Shown here in pieces: positions 1 through 8,582 of a stretch of 64,000 nt of DNA. Made by a program: the position numbers and the translations under genes. Position 1 is the first letter of the stretch. Each line of letters opens with the position of its first letter. The notes under the pieces were generated by a model, which was given only the letters and a program-made list of their open reading frames with translations, made no database searches and was not told the DNA's origin. The stretch comes from Candidatus Eremiobacterota bacterium. Lineage in GTDB: Bacteria; Vulcanimicrobiota; CADAWZ01; Ess09-12. The stretch covers positions 1-64,000 of the forward strand of contig JAVHLM010000028.1 in assembly GCA_031082125.1 (NCBI GenBank). The letters run 5' to 3'.

Positions 1-1
1 G

Positions 2-307
2 AAAAAAGCGGCCCATCATCACAAAATACTGAAGCGCGACCGGTTCCGCTGCCAGGCCCCCGGCTGCCGATGCCGCCGCAACCTCCACGTGCACCATATC
101 ATCAGGCGCTCCCAGGGCGGCACCGATGAACCCTGGAACCTCATTGTACTCTGCGAGGCCTGCCATCTCCACCTGCTCCACAATCTGCGGACCCTCACCG
201 TGAAGGGCAGGGCGCCTTATGATCTCATCTTCATCTTCGGCTCCCTCTCGGAAGGCACTCCTTTCCTGATCTATGATAAAGGTCGGAAACGTGGTCACGA
301 ATCCTGA
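2..307 (+). CDS. HNH endonuclease, C-terminal part (gene begins before the window)
   Basis: The frame is open from the first bases of the window to the TGA at 305-307, so the 5' end lies outside; the internal ATG at 89 would cut the HNH fold and is not taken as the start. The visible part has the HNH layout: paired cysteines (CQAPGC), a HVHHI strand with the catalytic His, a GGTDEPWNLIVLC segment with the Asn, and a closing CxxCH. Such domains are metal-dependent DNA nucleases found in restriction enzymes, mobile elements and stand-alone proteins. Family membership is clear; the biological role cannot be told from this fragment. Confidence 0.8.
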   Translation, partial: KKAAHHHKILKRDRFRCQAPGCRCRRNLHVHHIIRRSQGGTDEPWNLIVLCEACHLHLLHNLRTLTVKGRAPYDLIFIFGSLSEGTPFLIYDKGRKRGHES

Positions 308-452
308 GCCGAGAGCGGCCGGATAAGGTGAGCGTCAACAAGAGGAGGGAGGGGAATCCATGGAAAGGGCGGGGCGGGTCTGCATGTGAAAGGCGAACGC
401 TGTCTCCTTATTCTTCCATATTATGAAAATGCTGGCTGTCCCCCCTTTTTTG

Positions 453-461
453 TGGTATAAT
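453..461 (+). promoter_or_regulatory. Extended -10 promoter for the SNase-like gene
   Basis: TGGTATAAT is a perfect -10 hexamer (456-461) with the extended TGn element. The -35 position near 433-438 is poor, as is usual for extended -10 promoters. It lies about 30 bases before the ATG at 491. Confidence 0.6.
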
Positions 462-490
462 TTCTCAGAGACTTCACTATGGAGGGATAT

Positions 491-1144
491 ATGAAAACAT
501 TGCCGGCGCTCCTCGTCATTTTCGCCCTGGCGCTCACCTCTTGTGCCTTCGCCCAGGACTTCACCACCCAGGTCATGTCGGTGAAGGACTGCACTGCCAT
601 CATCACCGGGAACGGAACCCTGACCCTCAACTGCGTCGCGTGCCCCGCCGACGGGCAACCCTTTGCGGTGCAAGCCAGGCAATATCTGCAGGGCCTGATC
701 CAGGGAAAACAGGTGAAGGTCCACGTGGTGGATACCGATGAATCAGGCCGGCTGATATCCCAGGTGTCAGTTGACGGCCAGGATGCGGGTCTCTCCATCG
801 TGCAGAAGGGGCTTGCCTGGTATGACGGCCGCTTCAGGCAGGACGAGGCCCTCAAAAATGCCGCAGATGCCGCCAAAGCTGCCGGGATAGGAATATGGTC
901 GCAGCCCGGCACTCTCGCCCCCTGGATCTACTCGGCGCAGAAGCAGTCAAACAGCACCCCCGGGTCAGATCCGAACTGGAAGTACGATCCCGGCACCCAC
1001 AGCTACTACTACGATCCAAGCAGCCACGGCCATGTGCCAGATCCGTCAAAATACAAGGTTTTCTGCAATTACTGCGGGACCTATCACCGCGATGTCACCC
1101 AGGAAGGGTGCGATATGATTTTCAGGCAGGACGACTGGGACTAG
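491..1144 (+). CDS. Secreted SNase-fold protein, probably not a nuclease
   Basis: About 217 residues. I place the start at ATG 491 because GGAGGG (481-486) lies four bases before it; an ATG at 479 has no ribosome site. An N-terminal signal peptide (MKTLPALLVIFALAL, then an Ala/Gln cleavage region) indicates export. Residues about 25-130 follow the staphylococcal-nuclease fold, with DESGRLISQV matching the usual DxxGRL strand and GLAWYDGRF matching the GlAw helix. The segment that normally reads RLxGIDAPE reads TLNCVACPA, so the catalytic Arg, Asp and Glu appear to be replaced. The C-terminal third is rich in Tyr, His, Asp and Pro and ends in a CNYCGTYH cysteine motif. The fold is likely; nuclease activity is doubtful. 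Confidence 0.75.
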   Translation: MKTLPALLVIFALALTSCAFAQDFTTQVMSVKDCTAIITGNGTLTLNCVACPADGQPFAVQARQYLQGLIQGKQVKVHVVDTDESGRLISQVSVDGQDAGLSIVQKGLAWYDGRFRQDEALKNAADAAKAAGIGIWSQPGTLAPWIYSAQKQSNSTPGSDPNWKYDPGTHSYYYDPSSHGHVPDPSKYKVFCNYCGTYHRDVTQEGCDMIFRQDDWD

Positions 1145-1231
1145 CCAATGGCAAGAGCCCCGGGAAACTCCCTGAGTAATTGGCCCGCCTGCCAGCAGGG
1201 AAGCTCTGCTCTTTCCAATCAAAGCCCCGTT

Positions 1232-2605
1232 TTATGGCTTCTGGAGCCACTCCGTCTCTGTTATCCTGCCTTTGAAAGAATCCTTTATCTGCTCCAGGCC
1301 CTTTTCATCAACGCCTTCGATCTCGACAAAGGCCTCATCCTCTTCCGCGGAGCCCTGCTGGGGCTCCACCTTTAATTCAATGTCCAGATCTTCCTTGATT
1401 TTCTTCCTGGTTTTCTCCGCATCCTCCCTGGCAGGGAAAAGCCCTCCCGCTTCAAGGCTGATCCACCCCTCTCTCAGGGGCGCTTCCTTGACCTTGTAAT
1501 TGTTCGCTTCCAGATATTCCCTCACAGGCTTTGCAAGCTCCTTGCGGAAGGAGCCCCTCACCACATAAGCTTTTACTGCGGTCTGCCGGCCCTCATGCAG
1601 CACAGCCTTATACCCCTTCTCTCCCAGATCACTCACCACCGCAGAGCCGCTTTCCCCGGGCCCGAGCTTTGCCTTTATCCTCCCCATGGGGGCCTCGGTC
1701 TTTGTTCCGCTGACCGGCTTGAGTTTCATCATCTTCACCCCGACGGGCAGAGTTCCGCTGTTGAGGGCAGAGACTATACGGCGGCATTCTGCCTCGTCGG
1801 TGATGCCGCCTATCACGAATCTGCCGCTGGTGATGACATCCCCGACGAAGGGGGCGGCAATGAGCTTTCCATCAATAAATAAGCCGAGCGGCTTGCCTTT
1901 ATTATTTTTCGTGCACTCCTCGAGCCTTTTCGTACCTCCCGGATTCATGACCAGAGAGAGCCCGGGACCTCCGGGCGCACCTTGGGGGATCACCTCAGCG
2001 CCTCCCTCTTCCACCAGGCATGACCTGTCAAGAGCGGTGAACCATCCCATCTTCTTCGTTACTGGATCAAGGCGCTCTTCCTTTATCTCCATGACGCCCC
2101 TCTGCAGGACAAGCCGGCGGATCGCATCGGCCTCTGTCTCTTCAAGGAAGGATATACTGAGCACGTCCTCTCCGCTCTTGATGATTTGTGCCTTATACCC
2201 TTCTGAGGCAAGACGCTTCATCAGAATCACCATTGACGCCTTGATATCGTCTTCTGTGAGATCTTTCTTCTGCCGTGTCACAGGATCATCAAGAGGGACA
2301 AGCTGGAGCTCAAGTGAAGGACCTGAGGGGACACCGCTGTCAACGGTGGCTGATGGATGGGGCGTCATGCCCGGGCTGTGAAGCATTTTCGGGAAGACGA
2401 GCATCATGACGAGGGCTGCCAGAATTATCACAAGGCCCGTCAAAATAATCTTTGAAGAGTCCGGCTTACCTTTCCTCCCCTGTACTGACCGCACTTTGCC
2501 GTCAGAGCCTTCGCCTGAAGCTTTCTCACCGCAAGCGCCGCAGAAAGTCTCTCCTTCATCCAGAGGCTCTCCACAGGCACCGCAATAGTCTTCCCTGTCG
2601 CTCAT
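1232..2605 (-). CDS. Zinc-ribbon membrane protein with a SecD P1-like domain
   Basis: 457 residues. Two CxxC pairs at residues 8-11 and 22-25 form an N-terminal zinc ribbon, followed by a charged linker and a single membrane segment at about 53-72. Residues about 95-310 resemble the periplasmic P1 head of SecD: LFIDGKLIAAPFVGDVITSG followed by a stretch ending in LNSGTLPVGV is the characteristic P1 pattern. No RND transmembrane bundle follows, so this is not a SecD translocase subunit. The C-terminal 120 residues (KAYVVRGSFRKELAK onward) look like a SPOR-type repeat domain. Predicted topology is ribbon inside, P1-like and SPOR-like domains outside. It converges on the SNase-like gene. The function is unknown; a role in envelope or peptidoglycan organisation is only an inference from the SPOR-like tail. 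Confidence 0.7.
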   Translation of the reverse strand: MSDREDYCGACGEPLDEGETFCGACGEKASGEGSDGKVRSVQGRKGKPDSSKIILTGLVIILAALVMMLVFPKMLHSPGMTPHPSATVDSGVPSGPSLELQLVPLDDPVTRQKKDLTEDDIKASMVILMKRLASEGYKAQIIKSGEDVLSISFLEETEADAIRRLVLQRGVMEIKEERLDPVTKKMGWFTALDRSCLVEEGGAEVIPQGAPGGPGLSLVMNPGGTKRLEECTKNNKGKPLGLFIDGKLIAAPFVGDVITSGRFVIGGITDEAECRRIVSALNSGTLPVGVKMMKLKPVSGTKTEAPMGRIKAKLGPGESGSAVVSDLGEKGYKAVLHEGRQTAVKAYVVRGSFRKELAKPVREYLEANNYKVKEAPLREGWISLEAGGLFPAREDAEKTRKKIKEDLDIELKVEPQQGSAEEDEAFVEIEGVDEKGLEQIKDSFKGRITETEWLQKP

Positions 2606-2805
2606 GCTCCACCACCTTCTTTCCTTTTACCATAATGGTTATGACTCTTGAGCTGAATTTCCTTTCATAGAAATCATCTGTTCTTTTCCCGTGATCCCGT
2701 CGGGAATCCTGTAGATTTAAAAGAATAACAGAACCATTGGGATATAAAAGCCTGGAAAACCTTGGGTAATTCCTGTTTTCACATTCCACAAAGGGGGGCA
2801 GGAAT

Positions 2806-3053
2806 ATGAGATATTTGCCATCACTATTGGCAATGTGCCTGCTGCTGCTGACGGCGCAGCAGACATTGTACATCATCACAGGCACGGGAGCCTGAGCCGG
2901 ATCACGGGAGAAAAGCGGCTTCCCCGGCACGCAGGGTTTGAAATCAACATCGACACGGGGGGGAACCGCGCGCGGCGAATTGAATTATTGAGGGAGAACG
3001 TACACCTGGTAAGTCGAAGAGGCTTCATTGCAAGGGTCATGAGAGAGGGATGA
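2806..3053 (+). pseudogene. Possible frameshifted small secreted protein
   Basis: A GGGGGGCAGGA ribosome site precedes ATG 2806, which opens a 29-codon frame with a signal-peptide-like start (MRYLPSLLAMCLLLL, then TAQQT) and stops at 2893. A second frame, open across 2835-3053, continues with plausible protein sequence ending NVHLVSRRGFIARVMREG, and its stop overlaps the ATG of the next gene (ATGA-type junction at 3050-3053). A one-base frameshift between about 2860 and 2892 would join the two into one small exported protein. It could equally be two unrelated chance frames or a sequencing error. I do not recognise a family. Confidence 0.3.
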
Positions 3054-3058
3054 ATGAT

Positions 3059-3916
3059 ATGAGACAGCTTTTCTTATGCATGCCGGGTATCATTGCGCTG
3101 ATGCTTTCCCTGTCGGGACCATCCCAGGCAGAGATGGCAAAGGTAGTGAGAAAACTGCCTTCGCCGGACGGGCGATATATCGCTTTTGAGAAGGATACCT
3201 GGGGGAAGAGCGGCCCGGACTACCCGCAGCGGTGCGAGATATGGCTCTCTGACCGCAGGGGAGGAGCCCCGCGAAAGCTTCATGAGTTCGTCCTGGAATC
3301 CGGGAGCCTGCGCCAGAGGGTATGCATTGAAGAGTGGACCGCAGACAGCAGTGCCGTCATCGTCAGCTTCAGGAAGGAGCCCGCCTCGCATATGGATGAT
3401 CGTTACAAGGAGCTGCTGCAATCCGCCTTATGGCACATGCCGATAAACGGGCCTGCCCGCCGGTGGAAACGCGGAATCATTCAGGGCGGTATCATCGGCG
3501 TGCGGGGCACTCTGGTCTGCGTTGGCACTGATCTCAGCTTCGGCGGCGGTGCCGGGTTACCCGACTGGCGTGAGTTCGGCACAGTGCTGGTCTCTGACCT
3601 CGAAGGCACCGAGAAGCACCGCTTCACCGGGGCGAAAGCCGATGCTGACTGGAGCGCGCTGCGTTCTAAAACCTCCCTTGAATCATGCCTGTCTCCCGAT
3701 GGGCGCTTTGTCGCCGTGCTCTCGGCCATGGATCCGCCCGCCATGGAGGGCCGGTTACTGCAGGTGTGGAGCCTGGACAGCGATGTCAGCCGCAAAGTGG
3801 AGAAAGCCCTTGATTTTCGATGGACAAAGGATCCGGGAGTGCTCGACATCGGCACTCTGGAGGGGAAGCGGCGATACAACGCGGAAAGGGGATCATTTAT
3901 AAACTCTTCGAGATGA
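3059..3916 (+). CDS. Exported beta-propeller (TolB/PD40-like) protein
   Basis: About 285 residues. ATG 3059 sits nine bases after AGGG; an in-frame ATG at 3050 is too close to that site but cannot be excluded. A signal peptide (MRQLFLCMPGIIALMLSL, then SGPSQAE) is followed by repeats of the PD40 type: LPSPDGRYIAFEKD near the start and CLSPDGRFVAVLSA near the end, with EIWLSD and LQVWSLD strands, the usual signature of TolB/WD40-like propeller blades. With only a few recognisable blades it may be an incomplete or divergent propeller. No catalytic motif is visible; a binding or scaffold role outside the cytoplasm is likely. Confidence 0.6.
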   Translation: MRQLFLCMPGIIALMLSLSGPSQAEMAKVVRKLPSPDGRYIAFEKDTWGKSGPDYPQRCEIWLSDRRGGAPRKLHEFVLESGSLRQRVCIEEWTADSSAVIVSFRKEPASHMDDRYKELLQSALWHMPINGPARRWKRGIIQGGIIGVRGTLVCVGTDLSFGGGAGLPDWREFGTVLVSDLEGTEKHRFTGAKADADWSALRSKTSLESCLSPDGRFVAVLSAMDPPAMEGRLLQVWSLDSDVSRKVEKALDFRWTKDPGVLDIGTLEGKRRYNAERGSFINSSR

Positions 3917-4139
3917 TCCGGGCTCTCAAGAAAGCACATTGAGCCAAAGGCATAAGCAGGAAGGCAATGCCTGCGACGGGCATCAGACGCATTACCATAT
4001 TGACATGCTTCCCATGATGAGGGAGCCGGTTAGCCGTTTCATGAGGATCGGCAGGCCGGGGAATCCAAAGAGTGCGGCAGGCATCACCCATAATAAAGGA
4101 TAATATCCTCATCATGAAAGAAATCAGGGAGGAATACCT

Positions 4140-4658
4140 ATGAAGAGCGATAACCAGTCCGGCGATCCCCGCGCACTTATGGAGCTGCTGAAAAGCGTCA
4201 CCTTCCCCCACCCTGCCCGCGGCAATACTGAGATCGGGTCTCTCTTCAGGGCCCACAGCGGCTTTGCCTGCCTCGTGCCGGAAGCCGCCCCGGCACTGAT
4301 TGAAAAGCTCAGGGAGGCCAAAAAGGATCTTGATATCCTCGGAATTCTTGTGGTGGTGATAACAAAAGAGCCCGCTGATGAGAAGGAGATCCTGGTAGTG
4401 GCCGCTCCTCACCTTGTGGAAGACCTGGCCCCCGGGGAAAAAACCCTTCTTTTTATCAAGGAAAACCTTGCAGGCGCCCTCTATGCGACTTCTGTTGATG
4501 ACTTCCTGGATATTGCGGTGGATTACTGCGAGTTTGACGATCAGAGCAGGAAGCACCTCTCTGGGAATATCCTCAGGGCTCTTCAGAAAAAGGGGAAGAT
4601 GCCAGGCACGGGAGAGAGCACCGCCGCCGTGAAAAAATGCGGCGAGTGCAGGGATTGA
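4140..4658 (+). CDS. Unrecognised cytoplasmic protein, 172 residues
   Basis: Starts at ATG 4140 behind GGGAGGA (4128-4134). No signal peptide or membrane segment is visible. The protein is acidic, with an alpha/beta character (LDILGILVVVITKEPADEKEILVVAAPHL-like strands, written here only to show the pattern of hydrophobic strands and charged turns), and ends with a Lys-rich tail carrying a CGEC pair. I do not recognise a family. It lies 22 bases before the zincin-like gene on the same strand and is probably co-transcribed with it. Confidence 0.55.
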   Translation: MKSDNQSGDPRALMELLKSVTFPHPARGNTEIGSLFRAHSGFACLVPEAAPALIEKLREAKKDLDILGILVVVITKEPADEKEILVVAAPHLVEDLAPGEKTLLFIKENLAGALYATSVDDFLDIAVDYCEFDDQSRKHLSGNILRALQKKGKMPGTGESTAAVKKCGECRD

Positions 4659-4680
4659 AGCCCTGGCAGCGGGTTACTAT

Positions 4681-5157
4681 ATGAAATACTCCATACGCCC
4701 CAAATCGAGGCTGTGGCATCTGTGCCCCGCGCTCCGCGACACCGCCACCGCCATAGGGCACTCGCTCTTCATGCCCGAATGGTTTTTCGCCCTCGAGCGG
4801 GAGGTAGAGCGGGAGGCCCTCATCGCCCATGAGCTTGTCCATGTGAGGCAGTTTGAAAGAGAAGGATGGCTCTTCTGGCTGCGCTACCTCACCAGCAGGA
4901 GGCGCCGGAGGGAATACGAGCTTGCCGGCTACGAGGAGCAGATAAAATACCTTGTGCACCGGGGCGACACTCCCGATGCGGCCTGCTGGGCGGCAGGCAT
5001 GGCGGACTACGGGCCCCTCTCCTGGATTACGGCCGGGGAAGCGGTGGAAACTGTCCGGCAATGGATAGCCGAGGCGTCAAAGAATAAGCTTCCAATTGCC
5101 CCGGCAGGCGGGGAAGACAAAGGCGTCAGGATCCCTGTCAAGAAGGACCAGGACTGA
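4681..5157 (+). CDS. Zincin-like putative metallopeptidase
   Basis: 158 residues starting at ATG 4681. The key feature is HELVHVRQ at about residue 43-50, an HExxHxxQ zinc-peptidase motif; a following acidic stretch (REYELAGYEEQ, about residues 79-90) could supply the third zinc ligand. There is no signal peptide, and the small size resembles stand-alone zincin domains rather than complete exported proteases. The C-terminus is hydrophilic. It directly follows the unrecognised gene at 4140 and ends four bases from the convergent transglutaminase-like gene. The metal-binding fold is likely; the substrate is unknown. Confidence 0.6.
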   Translation: MKYSIRPKSRLWHLCPALRDTATAIGHSLFMPEWFFALEREVEREALIAHELVHVRQFEREGWLFWLRYLTSRRRRREYELAGYEEQIKYLVHRGDTPDAACWAAGMADYGPLSWITAGEAVETVRQWIAEASKNKLPIAPAGGEDKGVRIPVKKDQD

Positions 5158-5161
5158 GGGC

Positions 5162-6286
5162 TTACCTTTTCTCGGCCTCTGTGTCCTTGAGGGGCATCAC
5201 GCCCCTGTCGCGCCACTCATCGACGTCAACTGTCGTGAGATCCTTTTTACCACCGTATTCCTTCACATTGTCCCTGCCGGCCTCTATGGCTTCATCTAGA
5301 GTTCCTTCATCGATCAGGGTTGTCTCTATGTAAATCCTGTTCTTGCCGTCCTCGGTAAGATCGACGCCCAGGAAGGCATGGTCCGACGTGAGCATGAGAT
5401 AGGTCTTCAGGCCGATTTTCCTGAGGAGCGAAGCGAGGAGCACTGTGCCGTCAACACAGTTGGCCTGCCCGTAATTGATTGATTCCCCGAGGAGGCGGAC
5501 GTGCTGGCAGGCAACATAATCCGAGCGCGCCACCGGCGTGCTTATGTCGCTGTACTTGATCCCCCTCTGCTTCAGGGCATTCCAGATCGCCTCGATCTCG
5601 GCACGGACACTCTCTTTGTCGCCCTGGTAGCCGGCAAAGGAGGAGATGGAGCCGCCCTGAAGGGCACTCTTGAGAATTGGCTCCAGGGCGGGGTGAGTCT
5701 CGTTGACATAGGCTGAGAAGGACCAGGAGATATCATCAGTGGTGTCGCTGCACACAATCTCAAAGACGCAGTCATTGATGGTCCTCACTCTGAGCGTCAT
5801 GGTCTGCTCCCCCAGGGCCTCGCCATTCAGCCACACGGCCACGGTGAGATCCTCAGGAACGGCCTGGTGGACAGAAAGGAGGGCATCATAATCATATTTC
5901 ACGTAGGGATAGATTTCATATTCCTGGCCGCCCTTCTTGAGAACGCCCTCAAAAGTGCTTTTGCGTATGAACTTCTCTCCCTCCATGACAATCTTTACCG
6001 CGGTGCCGTCAGCGGGCGCCTTGACCCGGACGGCAAGGGCGCCGTAGAGTGAGCCCAGGATATTGGGCTGGGCCTTGTTGTCTATCTCCTCCGTAGAGTT
6101 GAGCATTGATACCGTCACAAGGTATGAGGGAAAAAGCTCCGAGCCGAAAGTGCAGAAGGGCTCCCAGGCAGGCGCGGCGGCGGAGCCACCCGGGACGGCA
6201 GAGAGCACGCTCCCCTGGACGGTCCAGAGAAGGGAAAGAATCAGGATTAGAAAAGCAAGAGTGCGTGGCGCTCCCTGGCGAATCAT
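5162..6286 (-). CDS. Exported transglutaminase-like cysteine protein
   Basis: 374 residues. An N-terminal signal peptide (TLAFLILILSLLW) is followed by a beta-rich region of about 150 residues and a transglutaminase-like core: NCVDGTVLLASLLRKIGL carries the candidate nucleophilic Cys at the head of a helix, TSDHAFLGV the His, and RIYIETT an acidic residue (Glu rather than the usual Asp). This Cys-His-acid arrangement is typical of the superfamily that cuts or cross-links proteins or peptidoglycan peptides outside the cytoplasm. A GGAG site about ten bases ahead supports ATG 6286. Enzyme class is likely from the motifs; the substrate is unknown. Confidence 0.7.
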   Translation of the reverse strand: MIRQGAPRTLAFLILILSLLWTVQGSVLSAVPGGSAAAPAWEPFCTFGSELFPSYLVTVSMLNSTEEIDNKAQPNILGSLYGALAVRVKAPADGTAVKIVMEGEKFIRKSTFEGVLKKGGQEYEIYPYVKYDYDALLSVHQAVPEDLTVAVWLNGEALGEQTMTLRVRTINDCVFEIVCSDTTDDISWSFSAYVNETHPALEPILKSALQGGSISSFAGYQGDKESVRAEIEAIWNALKQRGIKYSDISTPVARSDYVACQHVRLLGESINYGQANCVDGTVLLASLLRKIGLKTYLMLTSDHAFLGVDLTEDGKNRIYIETTLIDEGTLDEAIEAGRDNVKEYGGKKDLTTVDVDEWRDRGVMPLKDTEAEKR

Positions 6287-6449
6287 CTTTCAAGTGCTCC
6301 GTTCCTGTGATATTCCGGCTCCGTGGAGGCTGCCGGGATAAGGTGAACAATTTACCTTTTCCGAAGGCGATTCCTGCCTCTGAAAAAGGCTGACAGAAAT
6401 ACAACGGAAAAAAGGGGTGGCCGCGAATTCTATACAGGGGAGGTGCGCA

Positions 6450-6971
6450 ATGCTGAAGAGAAAGATTCTGTCGGCAATGCTTTTTATGGCTTGGGCTGCC
6501 CTTTTCCTGGCGGCATCGGCCTCTCCGCTCTTTGCCGATATGCCGGCAAAAAATTACTATGCCGCGCAGATTGAGCCATTGAAAAAGGTGATCCAGGTCT
6601 TCGGCGATGCCGAAAAAAAGGCTTTTCTCAAGGCCGTTCCCACCTTCACAAGCAGCGAGCCATACCCCGACAGCAGCTTTAACGCCAAAACCTGCATACA
6701 CTGCGACGAGAACGCCTTTATGAGCGCCCTCACGGCCCTCATCACCCCTTCGCTTGAAAAGGGCGACGTGAAAAAAGTCCAGGCCTTTCTCGAGACTATC
6801 AGTAAGAAGCAGTATGTGCGGGGTATCCTCAGGGCACGAAACGGCGGCCCCTTTGTGACGGCCTTCAGCGTGGGCGCCGAGTCGCCGAAGAAGTTCACCT
6901 TCACCTATACCAACAAGATACAGTCCCCAGGGGCAGTCTCGCCTTCATTCACTCACACCATTAACCTCTAG
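6450..6971 (+). CDS. Small secreted protein of unknown function
   Basis: 173 residues from ATG 6450, chosen because GGGGAGG (6436-6442) precedes it; a longer frame from 6417 lacks such a site. The N-terminus is a clear signal peptide (MLKRKILSAMLFMAWAALFL, cleaved near PLFADM). The mature protein is mixed alpha/beta with one CIHC pair (CIHCDENAF), which might bind metal or form a disulphide. No family is recognised. It overlaps the convergent PQQ-propeller gene by four bases. Confidence 0.55.
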   Translation: MLKRKILSAMLFMAWAALFLAASASPLFADMPAKNYYAAQIEPLKKVIQVFGDAEKKAFLKAVPTFTSSEPYPDSSFNAKTCIHCDENAFMSALTALITPSLEKGDVKKVQAFLETISKKQYVRGILRARNGGPFVTAFSVGAESPKKFTFTYTNKIQSPGAVSPSFTHTINL

Positions 6972-8497
6972 GGCTGCACCGCGTAAAGATACATACCGTC
7001 GCAGAAATAGAGCGTGCCGCCGTCGATGTCCATGGGGCCGCCGCTTTTCGCCTGGATTCTCCAGGCTTCTCTGCCCGATTTCACTTCATAGGCCCTGAGG
7101 CCTTTGTCCCAGAGGGGGGCAAGCACCAGGTCACCGGAGACAAGAGGCTCACGCTGGAGAGCAACTCCCGGGACCTTCCAGGCGGTGCGCCCCGTGGCCG
7201 CATCAAGGGCCGCCAGGGCCTTCTGCCTGTCGTTGAGGCTGATGAACACGAGACCCCGGCGCGCCAGGGGTGATATGGAGTTCACATCGGATTCAAGGGG
7301 CACCTTCCACACCTCACTGCCGTCTTTCGCGTCAAGGCAGTAGAATGTGCTGCCTGTGCCTGCATAGACCTTCCCCTCGAGCACCGAGGGAGAGCAGAGA
7401 ACCACGCCGTCAAGGGCAGCCTTCCAGAGCACCGCGCCGGTGTCGTGCCTGAAGGCATAGACATGGCTGCCGCCGCATCCCGCGAAAATCGCGTCGCCAA
7501 GGAAGGAGGGCCTGGAAATGTGGCCGCCGGCCTTGAACCTCCATGCCTCCTTCCCCGTGGCCCTGTCAAGAGCGTAGAGAATACCGAGATAATTGGAGTT
7601 GCCCATGTTTCCCGTGCCCAGATAGACGTATTTCCCATAGCAGGTGGGCTTGCACGCGTTGAGATTCTCATCAAAGAAGAAGCTCCATTTCACCTTGCCG
7701 GTTTTCGCGTCAAGGGCATGGCACTCGCCCTGCTCACCGCCGCCGGCGCAGTAAGCGACGCCGCCGAAGGCAGTGAGGGCGCTCTGAGTGGCCTTCCTGA
7801 ATTTGAATTCCCATATCACTTCCTGTTTTGAAGAATCAAGGCCCGATACATAATTTTCAGAGGTCTCCTCGTTTTTCATGGTGAAGCAGACGATGCCTTC
7901 AGTGGCGGCAAGAGCCCCCACGAGGCCGCAGTTATACTTCCACTTCACCGGTGCCTCACGGGAGTCGGAAGCCTTGGGAGGAGCACCGTAATACCTGAGT
8001 GATTCCGCCACCTTCACGGCCTCGCCGGGACTGACGCTGAAAGCCCTCACGTGGTAAACGGGGAACTCGGCCTTCCCCTTAAGCCATGTGGAAAGAAGGA
8101 ACGGGGGCTCCTTCCCTTTTTCCGGTGTCCATTGTATGGTGCCTTTTCCCAGGACCGGGTTGGTGAAAGGATATTCCTTTTTCCCCGAGGGAGTATCGCC
8201 GATGCCGCCGCAGAAAGCCTCGACATAGAACTTTACTGCGGAGCCGTAGCGGTATTCTATGGAATAGGAGTTCCCGAAGCGGCTGTCTATCGTGGTGTCA
8301 ACCTTGGAGAGCGTGAAGCCCTCGGGAAGATAATGGGGGATCACGAGAGGGATCCCTGTTTTAGAAAGCTTCTGGAGATCCGCCCCGGAAAGCAGGCCAT
8401 CCTTCCCTTCACCGGCGCCCTGCGCTGCCTGATTTCCAGAGAGAAAAAGCACCAGAGCGGGGATTAGAAACAAAACAGCATATCTCTTCATAGTCAC
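6968..8497 (-). CDS. Exported PQQ-like beta-propeller protein
   Basis: 509 residues with a signal peptide (YAVLFLIPALVLFLS) and GGAGG six bases before ATG 8497. Residues about 30-170 form an N-terminal domain of unknown type (IPLVIPHYLPEGF region). From about 190 onward there are regularly spaced blades with the PQQ/Pyrrolo-quinoline-quinone-like pattern: CHALDAKTGKVKWSF, LYALDRATGKEAWRF, VYAFRHDTGAVLWKA, YCLDAKDGSEVWKV, LAALDAATGRTAWKV, AYEVKSGREAWRI. Such propellers occur in BamB, in quinoprotein dehydrogenases and in many sensory or scaffold proteins; no dehydrogenase active-site residues are evident. The role is therefore left as binding or scaffold. Confidence 0.75.
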   Translation of the reverse strand: MTMKRYAVLFLIPALVLFLSGNQAAQGAGEGKDGLLSGADLQKLSKTGIPLVIPHYLPEGFTLSKVDTTIDSRFGNSYSIEYRYGSAVKFYVEAFCGGIGDTPSGKKEYPFTNPVLGKGTIQWTPEKGKEPPFLLSTWLKGKAEFPVYHVRAFSVSPGEAVKVAESLRYYGAPPKASDSREAPVKWKYNCGLVGALAATEGIVCFTMKNEETSENYVSGLDSSKQEVIWEFKFRKATQSALTAFGGVAYCAGGGEQGECHALDAKTGKVKWSFFFDENLNACKPTCYGKYVYLGTGNMGNSNYLGILYALDRATGKEAWRFKAGGHISRPSFLGDAIFAGCGGSHVYAFRHDTGAVLWKAALDGVVLCSPSVLEGKVYAGTGSTFYCLDAKDGSEVWKVPLESDVNSISPLARRGLVFISLNDRQKALAALDAATGRTAWKVPGVALQREPLVSGDLVLAPLWDKGLRAYEVKSGREAWRIQAKSGGPMDIDGGTLYFCDGMYLYAVQP

Positions 8498-8541
8498 CTC
8501 CGGGGATATTCACCATTCTTCTGAAATAATACAGGGGCTCC

Positions 8542-8547
8542 ATTATA
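8542..8547 (-). promoter_or_regulatory. Possible -10 element ahead of the PQQ-propeller gene
   Basis: TATAAT on the minus strand in the 85-base gap between the 24-residue-repeat gene and the propeller gene. The -35 position is poor, so this rests on the -10 hexamer alone. Confidence 0.25.
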
Positions 8548-8582
8548 ATCCCGGTTCTTCGGGATGAATTCAGAAGACGCCT

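Noticed and set aside
4098-4108. Palindrome GGATAATATCC ahead of the gene at 4140
   Set aside because: It is short, AT-rich in the middle and isolated, so chance is likely; no second copy or promoter context supports an operator.
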